Of a DNA stretch of 64,000 nucleotides, positions 33,920-42,280 are shown in pieces (position 1 is the first letter of the stretch; every line of letters starts with the position of its first letter). The notes below the pieces were generated by a model, which was given only the letters and a program-made list of their open reading frames with translations, searched no databases and was not told the DNA's origin. Origin of the DNA: Brevibacterium sanguinis (lineage in GTDB: Bacteria; Actinomycetota; Actinomycetes; Actinomycetales; Brevibacteriaceae); contig NZ_QNSB01000003.1 of the NCBI RefSeq assembly GCF_003315415.1, forward strand, positions 1 through 64,000, given 5' to 3'. Position numbers and translations under genes: made by a program.

Positions 33920-36121
33920 ATGGCGACAACTTCAACCGCTCACCTCTCCGCCGACTCCCCACTCGCGCACCGCGATCCTGGGGAGCGGGAACCGGTCGAG
34001 CTTCCCTCGGCCCGCCGCTACCGGACCGATCCGCGGCCGGTGACGGTCATCGAACACACAAGAATCCCGCTCTCCGACGGTGTCGAGCTCGCTGCCCGCG
34101 TCTGGCTGCCCGCCGACCTCGGAACGGACAGTGTCCCCGCCGTCCTCGAGTACATTCCGTACCGCAAGAACGACATGACCGCCGGCCGGGATCAGACGAT
34201 CCACCCCGAATTCGCCCGCGCGGGCTACGCGAGCGTACGCGTCGACCTCCGCGGCGCGGGGGACTCCACCGGGATCATGACCGATGAATACTCCGCCACC
34301 GAACTCGACGACGGCCTCCAGGTGCTCACCTGGATCGCTGCCCAGGACTGGTGCAACGGGAAGGTCGGGATCATCGGCAAGTCCTGGGGAGGGTTCAACG
34401 GACTCCAACTCGCGGCTCTTCGACCACCTGAACTCGCCGCTGTCATCACCGTGTGCTCGACCGACGACCGCTACGCCGACGACGTGCACTACAACGGCGG
34501 CGCCATCGTCGGCGATCAGATGCTCTCCTGGGCTTCGACGATGTGGGCCTACAACGCCCGACCCCAGGACCCGCTCACCATGGGCGAGGGGTGGGAGGAG
34601 GACTGGAGGCGCAGAATCGACGAGTCACCGGTCAACATCGAGGACTGGCTCGGTCACCAGCGTCGCGACGACTACTGGAAGCACGCATCGGTGTGTGAGG
34701 CGCCGGACGCCATCCAGGTCCCGGTCCTCGCGGTGGGCGGGCTCCTCGACGAGTACCGCACGGCACTGTTCCGCCTCATGGACAACGCCCACGAGCAGCG
34801 GAAGTCCGACCCGGACTGCCCGCCGGTCCACGCGCTGCTCGGGCCCTGGGCCCACAACTACCCCCACCAAGCCGCACCCGGACCGGGAATCGACTTCATC
34901 GCCGAGGCGGTGGCCTGGTGGGACCACTGGATGTCCGGGATCGACAACGGGATCAGGGAGCAGCCGCAGCTGCGCGCCTTCGTTCCCGACAGCGCTCCCG
35001 TCCACTCGGATCGAAAGCTCAGGCAGGGGCGGTGGATCTCCGAGGACCGCTGGCCCTCACCGCATCTGACCGAGACGACCTTCGACCCCGAGGCCGCTAT
35101 CCTGGCCGGCCCGACTGAACTGGACAGCACCGCGCTCATCGGATTCAACGGTGGCAGCTGGCTCCAATTCGGAGAGGCTGCAGGAATGGCAGGCGACCAG
35201 GCGGTCGATGACGCCCGCTCCTGCACCGAGACGTGGCGCCTCGAGGAGAGCCTCGAGATCGTGGGGATTCCACGGGTCACGATGAGGCTGAGCTCGAGCA
35301 CGGACAGGGGCGTCGTGGCCGCCAGACTCTGCGACGTCGCACCGGACGGCAGCTCACGTCTGCTGACGATCGGCCTGTTCAACCTGACTCACCATTCAGG
35401 TCACGAGCACCCCGCGGCACTGACTCCGGGCGAACCCGTCGACGTCGAGTTCCCGCTGCTGGCGCTCACCCACCGATTCGCCGCCGGACACCGTCTGCGG
35501 CTGAGTCTGTCGGCGAGCTTCTGGCCGAACCTGTGGCCCTCTCCCGAAGCCACGACGATCACCGTTGTCGCGGCACCGGAACTGACGCTGCCCGTGCGGG
35601 CCGTCGCCTCGGTGGACGACGACGCCGAACGCACCCGTGAACTCACCGCGGCCCTGGGCGTCCCGCCGACTCCGCCGCGCTCGACCATCGACGCCGGCGG
35701 AGCACCGATGACCCGGGAACTGGTCGCCGACCTCGTCGCGAGAACCGCCACGGTCACGACCGTCGTCGAGGACTGGCAGACGAACTCCGGCGACGGGCTC
35801 TTCTACTCCACCCTCGAACGCGACTCATACGAGCGCAGTGAAACGGATCCACTCTCACCGCGAGCCGTGTGCGAACGGGTCATCCGGTACCGCAGGCCCG
35901 CGCTCGCCGCCCCGCTCAGCAGTGCCGGCCAGGACCAGTGGACCGCCGGAGACGCCGAGTCGGCAGCCGACCACGGCTGGGATGTCGAGCTGCGCACCCG
36001 CAGCACTATGACCGGGGATGCCGTGAACTTCCTCGTCACCAACGAGCTCGTCGCCTACAAGGACGGGAAGCGGTTCCACTCGCGGACCACCTCGGCGAGC
36101 ATTCCCAGAGAACTGAACTGA
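33920..36121 (+). CDS. CocE/NonD-family serine hydrolase (X-Pro dipeptidyl-peptidase S15-like)
   Basis: 733 aa. Alpha/beta-hydrolase domain with nucleophile elbow GKSWGGFNG (Ser about 154), Asp in GGLLDEY (about 276) and His in GPWAHNYPH (about 311), then the PepX C-terminal jelly-roll (LEIVGIPRVTMRLSSS, RFAAGHRLRLSLSASFWP). The family includes cocaine esterase, acyl-peptide and glutaryl-acylases. About 150 extra residues at the C-terminus exceed CocE (574 aa). ATG 33920 chosen; ATG 33902 overlaps the likely -10. It lies 6 bases before a binding-protein gene, so its substrate may be a choline, carnitine or betaine ester or amide. Confidence 0.87.
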   Translation: MATTSTAHLSADSPLAHRDPGEREPVELPSARRYRTDPRPVTVIEHTRIPLSDGVELAARVWLPADLGTDSVPAVLEYIPYRKNDMTAGRDQTIHPEFARAGYASVRVDLRGAGDSTGIMTDEYSATELDDGLQVLTWIAAQDWCNGKVGIIGKSWGGFNGLQLAALRPPELAAVITVCSTDDRYADDVHYNGGAIVGDQMLSWASTMWAYNARPQDPLTMGEGWEEDWRRRIDESPVNIEDWLGHQRRDDYWKHASVCEAPDAIQVPVLAVGGLLDEYRTALFRLMDNAHEQRKSDPDCPPVHALLGPWAHNYPHQAAPGPGIDFIAEAVAWWDHWMSGIDNGIREQPQLRAFVPDSAPVHSDRKLRQGRWISEDRWPSPHLTETTFDPEAAILAGPTELDSTALIGFNGGSWLQFGEAAGMAGDQAVDDARSCTETWRLEESLEIVGIPRVTMRLSSSTDRGVVAARLCDVAPDGSSRLLTIGLFNLTHHSGHEHPAALTPGEPVDVEFPLLALTHRFAAGHRLRLSLSASFWPNLWPSPEATTITVVAAPELTLPVRAVASVDDDAERTRELTAALGVPPTPPRSTIDAGGAPMTRELVADLVARTATVTTVVEDWQTNSGDGLFYSTLERDSYERSETDPLSPRAVCERVIRYRRPALAAPLSSAGQDQWTAGDAESAADHGWDVELRTRSTMTGDAVNFLVTNELVAYKDGKRFHSRTTSASIPRELN

Positions 36122-36127
36122 GGGTCC

Positions 36128-37063
36128 ATGCGCACTATCACCAGACGCACCGCTCTGTCCGCACTCGCCGCCCTGGGCACCGGGGCCGCCGCGACCGCGA
36201 TGGCCGGATGCACGCCGCCCTCGGCCGCGACGGTCGGAGAGCGGAAGAAGGACGTCCGGACGATCACGATCGGTTCGAAGGGATTCGCAGAGAGCTGGAT
36301 CATGGGTGAGCTCTACGCCCAAGGACTGAGGGCGCTCGGCTATCAGATCGACCTGAAGACGAACGTCGGTTCCAGCGACATCATCAGCGCCGCTCTCACC
36401 TCGGGACAGATCGACATCTATCCCGAATACACCGGGGTCATCCTCGTCAGCTTCATGGGGGAGGAGAGCCTCATGGACTCCGCCGAGGCCACGTATGACC
36501 TCGCGGGACGCTGGGCGGAGGAGAACTCGATCCGGATGCTCAATGCGACTCCGTTCGAGAACAAGAATGCGATCGCCGTGCGCAAGGAATTCGCGGACGA
36601 GCATGATCTGGCGCGAATCTCCGACCTCCAGGGCATCGGCGACTTCCTCTACTCCACCTACCCCGACAACGTCACCGGTGCCCAGGGGTACGAGGGGATC
36701 GTCGAGGCGTACGGGCTGGACAATATGGAGCTGAAGACCCTGAGCATCGGGCTCAACTACCAGGCGATAGAACGCGGAGAGATCCAGGCCGCGGACGTCT
36801 TCACCACCGACCCGCAGCTGCTGCGCTCCGATCTCGTGGTTCTCGACGATGACAAGAAGCTCTTCGGGTTCCAGAACGTCGTGCCGCTGATCAGAGACGA
36901 CGCATATTCAGCGATGGATGAGGACGGCCCCGAGTTCCTCAACACCCTTCATTCGCTGCTGACGCTCGAAGCCATCCAGGCACTCAACGAAGCCTCTGCC
37001 ATCAACAGGATCGACGCTGCACAGGTGGCCAAGGTCTTCCTCAACGACAACGGATTGATGTGA
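36128..37063 (+). CDS. Osmoprotectant-type ABC binding lipoprotein (OpuCC/OsmX-like)
   Basis: 311 aa. Twin-Arg-like start TRRTALSALAALG and lipobox with Cys28 (AMAGC). The mature protein is an OpuAC-type quaternary-amine binding protein: TITIGSKGFAESWIMGELYAQGL, GQIDIYPEYTGVI, YQAIERGEIQAADVFTTDPQL, INRIDAAQVAKVFL. Ligands of this family are glycine betaine, choline, carnitine and related compounds, held in an aromatic cage. Located between the hydrolase and the ABC ATPase. Confidence 0.9.
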   Translation: MRTITRRTALSALAALGTGAAATAMAGCTPPSAATVGERKKDVRTITIGSKGFAESWIMGELYAQGLRALGYQIDLKTNVGSSDIISAALTSGQIDIYPEYTGVILVSFMGEESLMDSAEATYDLAGRWAEENSIRMLNATPFENKNAIAVRKEFADEHDLARISDLQGIGDFLYSTYPDNVTGAQGYEGIVEAYGLDNMELKTLSIGLNYQAIERGEIQAADVFTTDPQLLRSDLVVLDDDKKLFGFQNVVPLIRDDAYSAMDEDGPEFLNTLHSLLTLEAIQALNEASAINRIDAAQVAKVFLNDNGLM

Positions 37064-37070
37064 GAATGCG

Positions 37071-38195
37071 ATGACCGAATCACCGAACACCACCACAACG
37101 ACGATCTCGACGAAGCGGTCGGCGCCCTCGACGGTCAGGTCGACCAAGAACTCCTCCATCGTCTTCGACAACGTAACGAAGACCTACCCGGGCCAATCAA
37201 CCCACGCACTCGACTCTCTCAGCCTCGAAGTGGCATCAGGCGAGCTCGTCTGTCTCGTCGGACCCTCCGGTGGCGGAAAGACCACGGCATTGCAGCTGGT
37301 CAACCGGCTCGTCGACCTGACGAGCGGAGAGATCCGGATCGGGGACACGGACATCAAGGCCCTCTCGCCGATCGAACTGCGACGCACGATCGGCTACGCG
37401 ATCCAGCAGTCCGGTCTCTTCCCGCACTGCACGGTCGCCGAGAACATCGCCATCGTCCCCACGATCCTCAAATGGGACAGGAAGCGGATCGAGGAGCGCA
37501 CGAAGGAGCTGCTCGAACTCGTCGGTCTCACACCGATCGAGACCTGGCTGGGACGCTATCCCGGGCAGCTCTCCGGAGGCCAGCAGCAGCGCGTGGGCAT
37601 CGCCCGCGCACTTGCGGCCGATCCTCCAGTCATGCTCATGGACGAACCATTCGGCGCCCTCGACCCCATCACGAGGGCGGCGGTGCAGGACGAATTCCTG
37701 GAGATCCATCGCGCCGTGGGCAAGACGACGCTGTTCGTCACCCATGACATCGACGAAGCGATCAAGATGGCCGATCGCATTGCGATCCTCAAACCCGGCG
37801 GTCTCCTCGCCCAGTACGACACACCGGCAGCAGTGCTCGCCCGACCCGCCGACGACTTCGTCGCCGAGTTCCTCGGGGCCGAACGCGGTCTCAAACGACT
37901 GGCCCTCACGACCGTCGCCGAGGTGCTCATTGACAGCCAGGCGCGACGGAACGGATCGTCAACCCGCTCGGAGTCAGGTGCGAATTCTCGAACCGAGGCT
38001 TCTCCGGCTGCGGACTGGCCGGAGGTCGCCGCCACCATGACACTGCGTGAGGCACTGTCCGTGGTCTCTGCGGCCCACGCCCAGGGAGCGCGCGTCATGG
38101 ATGCCGGCAACCACCTCGGCGATGTCACCCTCCACGAGCTCGTCTGCCCACCATCGGACGAGCTCGGACGGCAGTCGGAAGGTGCCGGAGTATGA
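37071..38195 (+). CDS. Osmoprotectant-type ABC ATPase (OpuCA/OsmV-like)
   Basis: 374 aa. Walker A GPSGGGKTT (64-72), Q-loop IQQSGLFPHCTVAEN, signature LSGGQQQRVGIARAL, Walker B LMDEPFGALDPI, H-loop FVTHDIDEAIKMADRI. The C-terminus keeps only one CBS-like segment (TMTLREALSVVSAAHAQGARVMDAGNHLG is split over about 320-350), whereas OpuCA has two that sense ionic strength. Preceded by a Ser/Thr-rich lead of about 25 residues. Ends in an ATGA overlap with the permease. Confidence 0.92.
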   Translation: MTESPNTTTTTISTKRSAPSTVRSTKNSSIVFDNVTKTYPGQSTHALDSLSLEVASGELVCLVGPSGGGKTTALQLVNRLVDLTSGEIRIGDTDIKALSPIELRRTIGYAIQQSGLFPHCTVAENIAIVPTILKWDRKRIEERTKELLELVGLTPIETWLGRYPGQLSGGQQQRVGIARALAADPPVMLMDEPFGALDPITRAAVQDEFLEIHRAVGKTTLFVTHDIDEAIKMADRIAILKPGGLLAQYDTPAAVLARPADDFVAEFLGAERGLKRLALTTVAEVLIDSQARRNGSSTRSESGANSRTEASPAADWPEVAATMTLREALSVVSAAHAQGARVMDAGNHLGDVTLHELVCPPSDELGRQSEGAGV

Positions 38196-38911
38196 GCGGA
38201 TTCGCTCCTGCCGGAGACCCCGTCATCCCCGACTACGGGCAGGCCTCTGAATGCGTCATCGACAACGGCGTCTTCTGCACTGACTGGTTCGCCTCTCAGT
38301 GGTCGACGGTCTTCTGGCCGCCCCTTGTCGATCACATCTACATGGTGCTCATCGCCGTGGTGGTCGGATTCGTCATCGCATTCACCGCTGCGCTCGTCGC
38401 CTACCGGAGGAAGTGGCTGGCAGGCCCGATCGGCGTTGCCGCCACGTTCCTCTACACTCTGCCGCCCCTGGCGCTGTTCCAGCTGCTGGTCCCATTCACC
38501 GGCCTGACCCTGCTCACAGTCGAGATCGCACTGGTCTGCTTCACCCTCGTCATCATCTTCCAGGCAGTGCTCGCCGGACTGGCGGCGGTGCCCGACGATG
38601 TGAAGAGGTCAGCAGTCGGCATGGGACTCGACAGCAGGCAGCTCATGCTCAAGGTGGAACTGCCCCTGGCGCTGCCGTCGATCATCTCAGGTGTGCGAAT
38701 CGCCACCGTGCTGACCGTCAGCGTCGCCACCATCGCCGCGTTCGTCGTGGACAGCGGCCTGGGATCGCCGATCCTCAAAGCGGTTTCGTCGCCATTCAAC
38801 ACGCAGTTCATCGCGGCCGGTGCCCTCGCCGTGCTGCTCGCATTCGTCCTCGACGGGCTGCTGGTACTCATCGGCCGAGCACTGACCCCCTGGACGAGAG
38901 CGAGAATCTGA
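38192..38911 (+). CDS. Osmoprotectant-type ABC permease 1
   Basis: 239 aa, five to six helices, with the EAA-type loop VKRSAVGMGLDSRQLMLKV and ELPLALPSIISG. OpuCB/OpuCD family. Its ATG overlaps the ATPase stop by 4 bases and its stop shares one base with the next ATG, so translation is coupled throughout. Confidence 0.92.
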   Translation: MSGFAPAGDPVIPDYGQASECVIDNGVFCTDWFASQWSTVFWPPLVDHIYMVLIAVVVGFVIAFTAALVAYRRKWLAGPIGVAATFLYTLPPLALFQLLVPFTGLTLLTVEIALVCFTLVIIFQAVLAGLAAVPDDVKRSAVGMGLDSRQLMLKVELPLALPSIISGVRIATVLTVSVATIAAFVVDSGLGSPILKAVSSPFNTQFIAAGALAVLLAFVLDGLLVLIGRALTPWTRARI

Positions 38912-39576
38912 TGGATGTCGTCGTCGGCGCATTCCCATTCATGACTGCGAACCTCACACTGCTGCTGGAGAAGACCGGCGAGCACCTCGTGATCAGCCTC
39001 GTCCCACTGCTGGCGGCCATCCTCGTGGGAGTGCCGCTCGGAGTATGGCTCGGGCACATCCACCGAGGAGAATTCCTGGCGGTGAGCATCACGAACATCG
39101 GGCGCGCACTGCCCAGCCTGGCACTCATCGCCATCCTCATCGGCATCGTGGGGATCGGGATGCTCAATGCGATGATCGCGTTGTTCCTCCTCGCTTTCCC
39201 GCCCATCCTCAGCTATGCGTTCCAGGCGGTGAACTCGGTGGACGCCGACCTCACCCGGGCCGCCCGCGGAATGGGCCTGTCACCGCGGCAGGTTCTCACG
39301 AAGGTCGAGCTTCCCCTGGGACTTCCGATGATCATCAGCGGAATCCGAACCGCCGCCGTGCTCACGGTCAGCTCTGCGACGATCGCGACGATCGCCGGCA
39401 GCGGCGGTCTGGGGGACGTCATCCTCAATCAGGTCGCCTACGGAATGGAAGGCGTCATCGCGGCGGCTCTCTGGGTCGCGGCCCTCGCGATCCTCGTCGA
39501 CCAGTTCTTCGTTCTGCTCCTCAAGATCGCCTCGCCCGCAGGGGTCAGATACCTGCAGGCGGTGGTCGCGCCCTAG
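38911..39576 (+). CDS. Osmoprotectant-type ABC permease 2
   Basis: 221 aa, about six helices, loop LTRAARGMGLSPRQVLTKV followed by ELPLGLPMIISG. Paralogue of the preceding permease (both contain GMGL-SRQ/SPRQ and VELPL-LP-IISG). The start is TGATG overlapping the previous stop; the longer frame beginning at 38299 is a shadow of permease 1. Completes the importer. Confidence 0.92.
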   Translation: MDVVVGAFPFMTANLTLLLEKTGEHLVISLVPLLAAILVGVPLGVWLGHIHRGEFLAVSITNIGRALPSLALIAILIGIVGIGMLNAMIALFLLAFPPILSYAFQAVNSVDADLTRAARGMGLSPRQVLTKVELPLGLPMIISGIRTAAVLTVSSATIATIAGSGGLGDVILNQVAYGMEGVIAAALWVAALAILVDQFFVLLLKIASPAGVRYLQAVVAP

Positions 39577-39601
39577 ATGTGCGAGGGTGCGCCTGTCGGG
39601 T

Positions 39602-40297
39602 TCAGTTCTGAACGGACGGCCGCCGCAGGAACACGATCCCGGCGATCAGCTGCCATACGAGGATCGCATAGAAGGTCATCCGCTCCCAGACACCATCGGG
39701 CAGCAGCGTCATCGACAGGACCCGGACGTCGACCTGGAGCATGATGAGGCCGAGCAGACCGAGGGTGCCGAGGACGATGCCGCCCCAGCCGGGCAGTCGT
39801 CGATTCCCGGTGCAGACCAGGGACGCCCCGGCCACGACGGCGACGAGGTTCCCGGCGATGAACGCGAGGAAAGCGCCGAGCATGTGGAACGTGTCGAGTC
39901 CGAGCTCGACGTTCTGTCGACCCCCGTGGACGAGTGCGATCGTCACCATTCCGACGGCATGCGCGAATGAGAGGACGAGGAAGCTGCGACGCAGTGGGAA
40001 GCGGTGAGCCCGGAAGACTCCGACCGCACCGACGGTGAACAGCATTCCCTGGACGATGAACGCCGCCGTGACGAGGAGGTGCAGCGGAGAGTCGATCTCA
40101 CGACCGGCGAGAACCTCGACATCGGGAACGGCGAGGTCGCTGATGTAATTCGTCGCATACGAATAGCCAGGGAACGTCGAGGCCGCGACCGCCTCGGCGA
40201 GGAACCAGAACCCCGCCGCAACGACCCAGCAGACAGCCGGGACTGCTGAAGCCGTCGCGGTCTCCGGCGGCAAGGTGGGTATCCGCATGCCGTCCAT
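39602..40297 (-). CDS. DUF998 family integral membrane protein
   Basis: 231 aa with six to seven helices. WVVAAGFWFLAEAVAASTFPGYSYATNYISDLAVPD and the later HAVGMVTIALVHGG and GNLVAVVAGASL segments match DUF998, a family of unknown function. ATG 40297 or 40288 is used; the frame is open back to 40549 but that part overlaps the dps terminator hairpin and has no ribosome site. Possibly leaderless. Convergent with the ABC operon, 25 bases away. Confidence 0.75.
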   Translation of the reverse strand: MDGMRIPTLPPETATASAVPAVCWVVAAGFWFLAEAVAASTFPGYSYATNYISDLAVPDVEVLAGREIDSPLHLLVTAAFIVQGMLFTVGAVGVFRAHRFPLRRSFLVLSFAHAVGMVTIALVHGGRQNVELGLDTFHMLGAFLAFIAGNLVAVVAGASLVCTGNRRLPGWGGIVLGTLGLLGLIMLQVDVRVLSMTLLPDGVWERMTFYAILVWQLIAGIVFLRRPSVQN

Positions 40298-40504
40298 GCT
40301 AGGGGCACGGCCCCGGGCAGTCAGCCCCTCCCGTCGCCCATGCAGACCTCCAGCGCTGCGGGGCGGATCCGGATCCGGGCGCTGACGATGGACATCCCTG
40401 GTCGAGTCGGCGGCGGCCAGGTCGGCAGCCGGATCAACCGTTTCCTCTGCGTCGTGGTCGGGGACGTCGTCGAAGGAGCTCATGGCTTCAGTCCATGGAC
40501 GCGA

Positions 40505-40541
40505 ACGGACCACCGGCGATGCGTGTTCACCGGTGGTCCGT
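40505..40541 (-). terminator. Terminator of dps
   Basis: Perfect 12-bp stem ACGGACCACCGG/CCGGTGGTCCGT with a 13-base loop, 54 bases downstream of the dps stop. The remaining sequence between the DUF998 start (40297) and dps (40595) shows no other gene that I would support. Confidence 0.65.
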
Positions 40542-40594
40542 CGACTCACGGTCGCTGCCAGACTTAGAGCCCGCTGTCGAGCTGCGCTCGCTGA

Positions 40595-41122
40595 TCAGTC
40601 CGAAGGCGTGCGCGTCTCGGCACTGAGGAACCAGGCCTGCTGCTCGAGCTTGGCGATGAACTCGTGGAAGATGTCCGCGGTGGTCGGATCGGCCGAGTCG
40701 ACCTCGTCATGGACCTGACGCATGGTTCCGACCGTCGCCTCGACCGCGCGGACGGTGAGATCGATGGCGTCATGCGTGGTGATCTCCCCGGCGGGGAACT
40801 CGGGCAGGGCGGTCTGCTCGGCGACGACGGCCGGGCGACCGTCGGCGGTGGCATGCAGAGCCCGCATCCTCTCGGCGATCTCGTCCGCACCGTCGCGTGC
40901 GATGGCGACGACCTCGTCGAGGTTGAGATGGAGGTCGCGGAAGTTGGGGCCGACGATGTTCCAGTGGGCCTGCTTGCCCACCAGCTGGAGGGCGATGAAA
41001 TCGACGAGCACGGTCTGCAGGTTCTTGGCCAGGGACGGCGAGGCGGTGAAGCCTCGTTCGGCGTTCTCCCGTTCCGTGGTCGAGGTCCCGGCCGGTTGGG
41101 GCACTTTGACGGTATCGCTCAT
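40595..41122 (-). CDS. dps: Dps family DNA-binding/ferritin-like protein
   Basis: 175 aa. Four-helix ferritin fold with the Dps ferroxidase signature KQAHWNIVGPNFRDLHLNLDE (split: KQAHWN about 50-55, then DLHLNLDE) and DGADEIAERMRALH. Forms a dodecameric shell that oxidises and stores iron and shields DNA under stress and in stationary phase. GGGAGG precedes ATG 41122; an upstream start at 41170 is less likely. Single gene with its own terminator. Confidence 0.93.
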   Translation of the reverse strand: MSDTVKVPQPAGTSTTERENAERGFTASPSLAKNLQTVLVDFIALQLVGKQAHWNIVGPNFRDLHLNLDEVVAIARDGADEIAERMRALHATADGRPAVVAEQTALPEFPAGEITTHDAIDLTVRAVEATVGTMRQVHDEVDSADPTTADIFHEFIAKLEQQAWFLSAETRTPSD

Positions 41123-41304
41123 GATTCGTTCCTCCCTTGTTGAATGCAACGGAATGCATCGACGTGTCACTGGGGGACACCGATATCCGTCACGTTAATC
41201 CGCCTTCTTGAGTATTCGATCAGTACCGGCTGAATGCCGAGCGCACGGTCCCCGCCGCAGACAAAGGGGCTTGTCACCGGATATCAACCGTGCAACTATG
41301 AAAT

Positions 41305-41319
41305 GAATCCAGTGGATTC
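41305..41319. promoter_or_regulatory. Inverted repeat upstream of coiled-coil membrane protein
   Basis: Perfect GAATCC-AGT-GGATTC between dps and the divergent 41353 gene, in an AT-rich stretch where a promoter would lie. Candidate operator, protein unknown. Confidence 0.35.
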
Positions 41320-41352
41320 CGACAATCGAATATCTGGAAAGGGAGGAATTTC

Positions 41353-42009
41353 ATGAATACCTCAACCATCATCTGGATCATTGTGGCGATTGTCGTCGTT
41401 CTGATCATCATCGGAATCATCGTCGCCGTCATGCGGAAGTCTCCGGACAGGAAGCGCCAGGAGGCGGCGCGGATCCGTGAGGAGGCCGCCGAGAAGCAGG
41501 CCGCCGTCCAGGCGAGAGAGGCCGAGGTCAACGAGCAGAGGGCACAGGCGAAGAAAGCGGAGGCCGACGCGGAAGCCCATGCCGCCGAGGCGAAGCGTCG
41601 AGAGGCCGAGGCCCAGCAGCGCGCCGCCGAGGCCGATCAGCTCCACAACGACGCCGGAATCCGCGACCAGGAGGTCCAGGAGCAGCGCCGCGAGCAGGAG
41701 GAGCGGCTCAAGCGCGCCGACGAGCTCGACCCCGACGTCGACACTCGCCGAGGCGAGGGCACTCAGCTGACCGACGGCCCGTCCCGGGGCCGCCATGAGG
41801 GAAACACCACTCGCGACGAGAGCGTCGGCACTCGTGACGAGGGCGTCGACACCCGGGACGAGGGCCTCGACACCCGCCGAGGCGACGGCACCGACCGTCG
41901 AGACGACGATGTCGACCCCCGAGGCGTTGGCAGCGAGCGCAGCGGCGCTCACCCTGAAAGGCGACCGGACCTTCCGCCGGACACCGACTCCGGGCACGGC
42001 AGACACTGA
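41353..42009 (+). CDS. Single-pass membrane protein with coiled coil and DTRDEG repeats
   Basis: 218 aa, unrecognised family. GGGAGGAATTTC before ATG. An N-terminal helix (IIWIIVAIVVVLIIIGIIV, about 5-25) is followed by a highly charged Ala/Glu/Arg/Gln coiled coil (about 30-125) and a C-terminal part with heptad-like repeats TRDESVG, TRDEGVD, TRDEGLD, TRRGDGT (DNA repeat unit 21 bases, near 41811-41895). No cysteines. Such hydrophilic coil proteins in actinobacteria are often stress-induced; position beside dps agrees, but function is unknown. Confidence 0.8.
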   Translation: MNTSTIIWIIVAIVVVLIIIGIIVAVMRKSPDRKRQEAARIREEAAEKQAAVQAREAEVNEQRAQAKKAEADAEAHAAEAKRREAEAQQRAAEADQLHNDAGIRDQEVQEQRREQEERLKRADELDPDVDTRRGEGTQLTDGPSRGRHEGNTTRDESVGTRDEGVDTRDEGLDTRRGDGTDRRDDDVDPRGVGSERSGAHPERRPDLPPDTDSGHGRH

Positions 42010-42069
42010 TCATCACACCCGCCTGCTGAGCCGGCACCCGCCGACACAGCCGAAGAATCGAGGTACGTC

Positions 42070-42213
42070 ATGGCAACAATCCTGTGGATCATCGCGGCGC
42101 TGCTGGTCATCTCCGGCATCTTCGCCCTCTTCCGGCGGCAGATCGTCTGGGGCATCGTCCTCATCGTCCTCGGTTGCCTGGTGGGCCCCGGGGGCGTGAG
42201 CATGTTCGCCTGA
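42070..42213 (+). CDS. GPGG-type small membrane protein (47 aa)
   Basis: 47-aa protein with two membrane helices (ILWIIAALLVISGIFALF and IVWGIVLIVLGCLVG) around a basic turn RRQ, ending GPGGVSMFA. The GPGG/GPGGxSxF tail is conserved in a widespread actinobacterial microprotein family of unknown role. GAGG 7 bases before ATG. It lies 60 bases after the coiled-coil gene and is followed by a hairpin, so the two are probably one transcript. Confidence 0.8.
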   Translation: MATILWIIAALLVISGIFALFRRQIVWGIVLIVLGCLVGPGGVSMFA

Positions 42214-42216
42214 TTC

Positions 42217-42244
42217 GGCCGCGTTCGCACAGACGAATGCGGCC
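42217..42244 (+). terminator. Terminator after the microprotein gene
   Basis: GGCCGCGTTCG pairs with CGAATGCGGCC (one G:U) over a 6-base loop, 3 bases after the stop codon. Confidence 0.65.
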
Positions 42245-42270
42245 CCCCAGGGCGGTGTCGACCCATCCGC

Positions 42271-42276
42271 TAGACT
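42271..42276 (+). promoter_or_regulatory. -10 box of the CoA-transferase gene, leaderless start
   Basis: TAGACT ends 4 bases before ATGATG at 42281. No ribosome site is visible, so transcription probably begins at or next to the start codon. Confidence 0.5.
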
Positions 42277-42280
42277 GCCG

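Noticed and set aside
40298..40549. 84-residue N-terminal extension of the DUF998 protein
   Set aside because: Contains the dps terminator hairpin, has no ribosome site and is not membrane-like.
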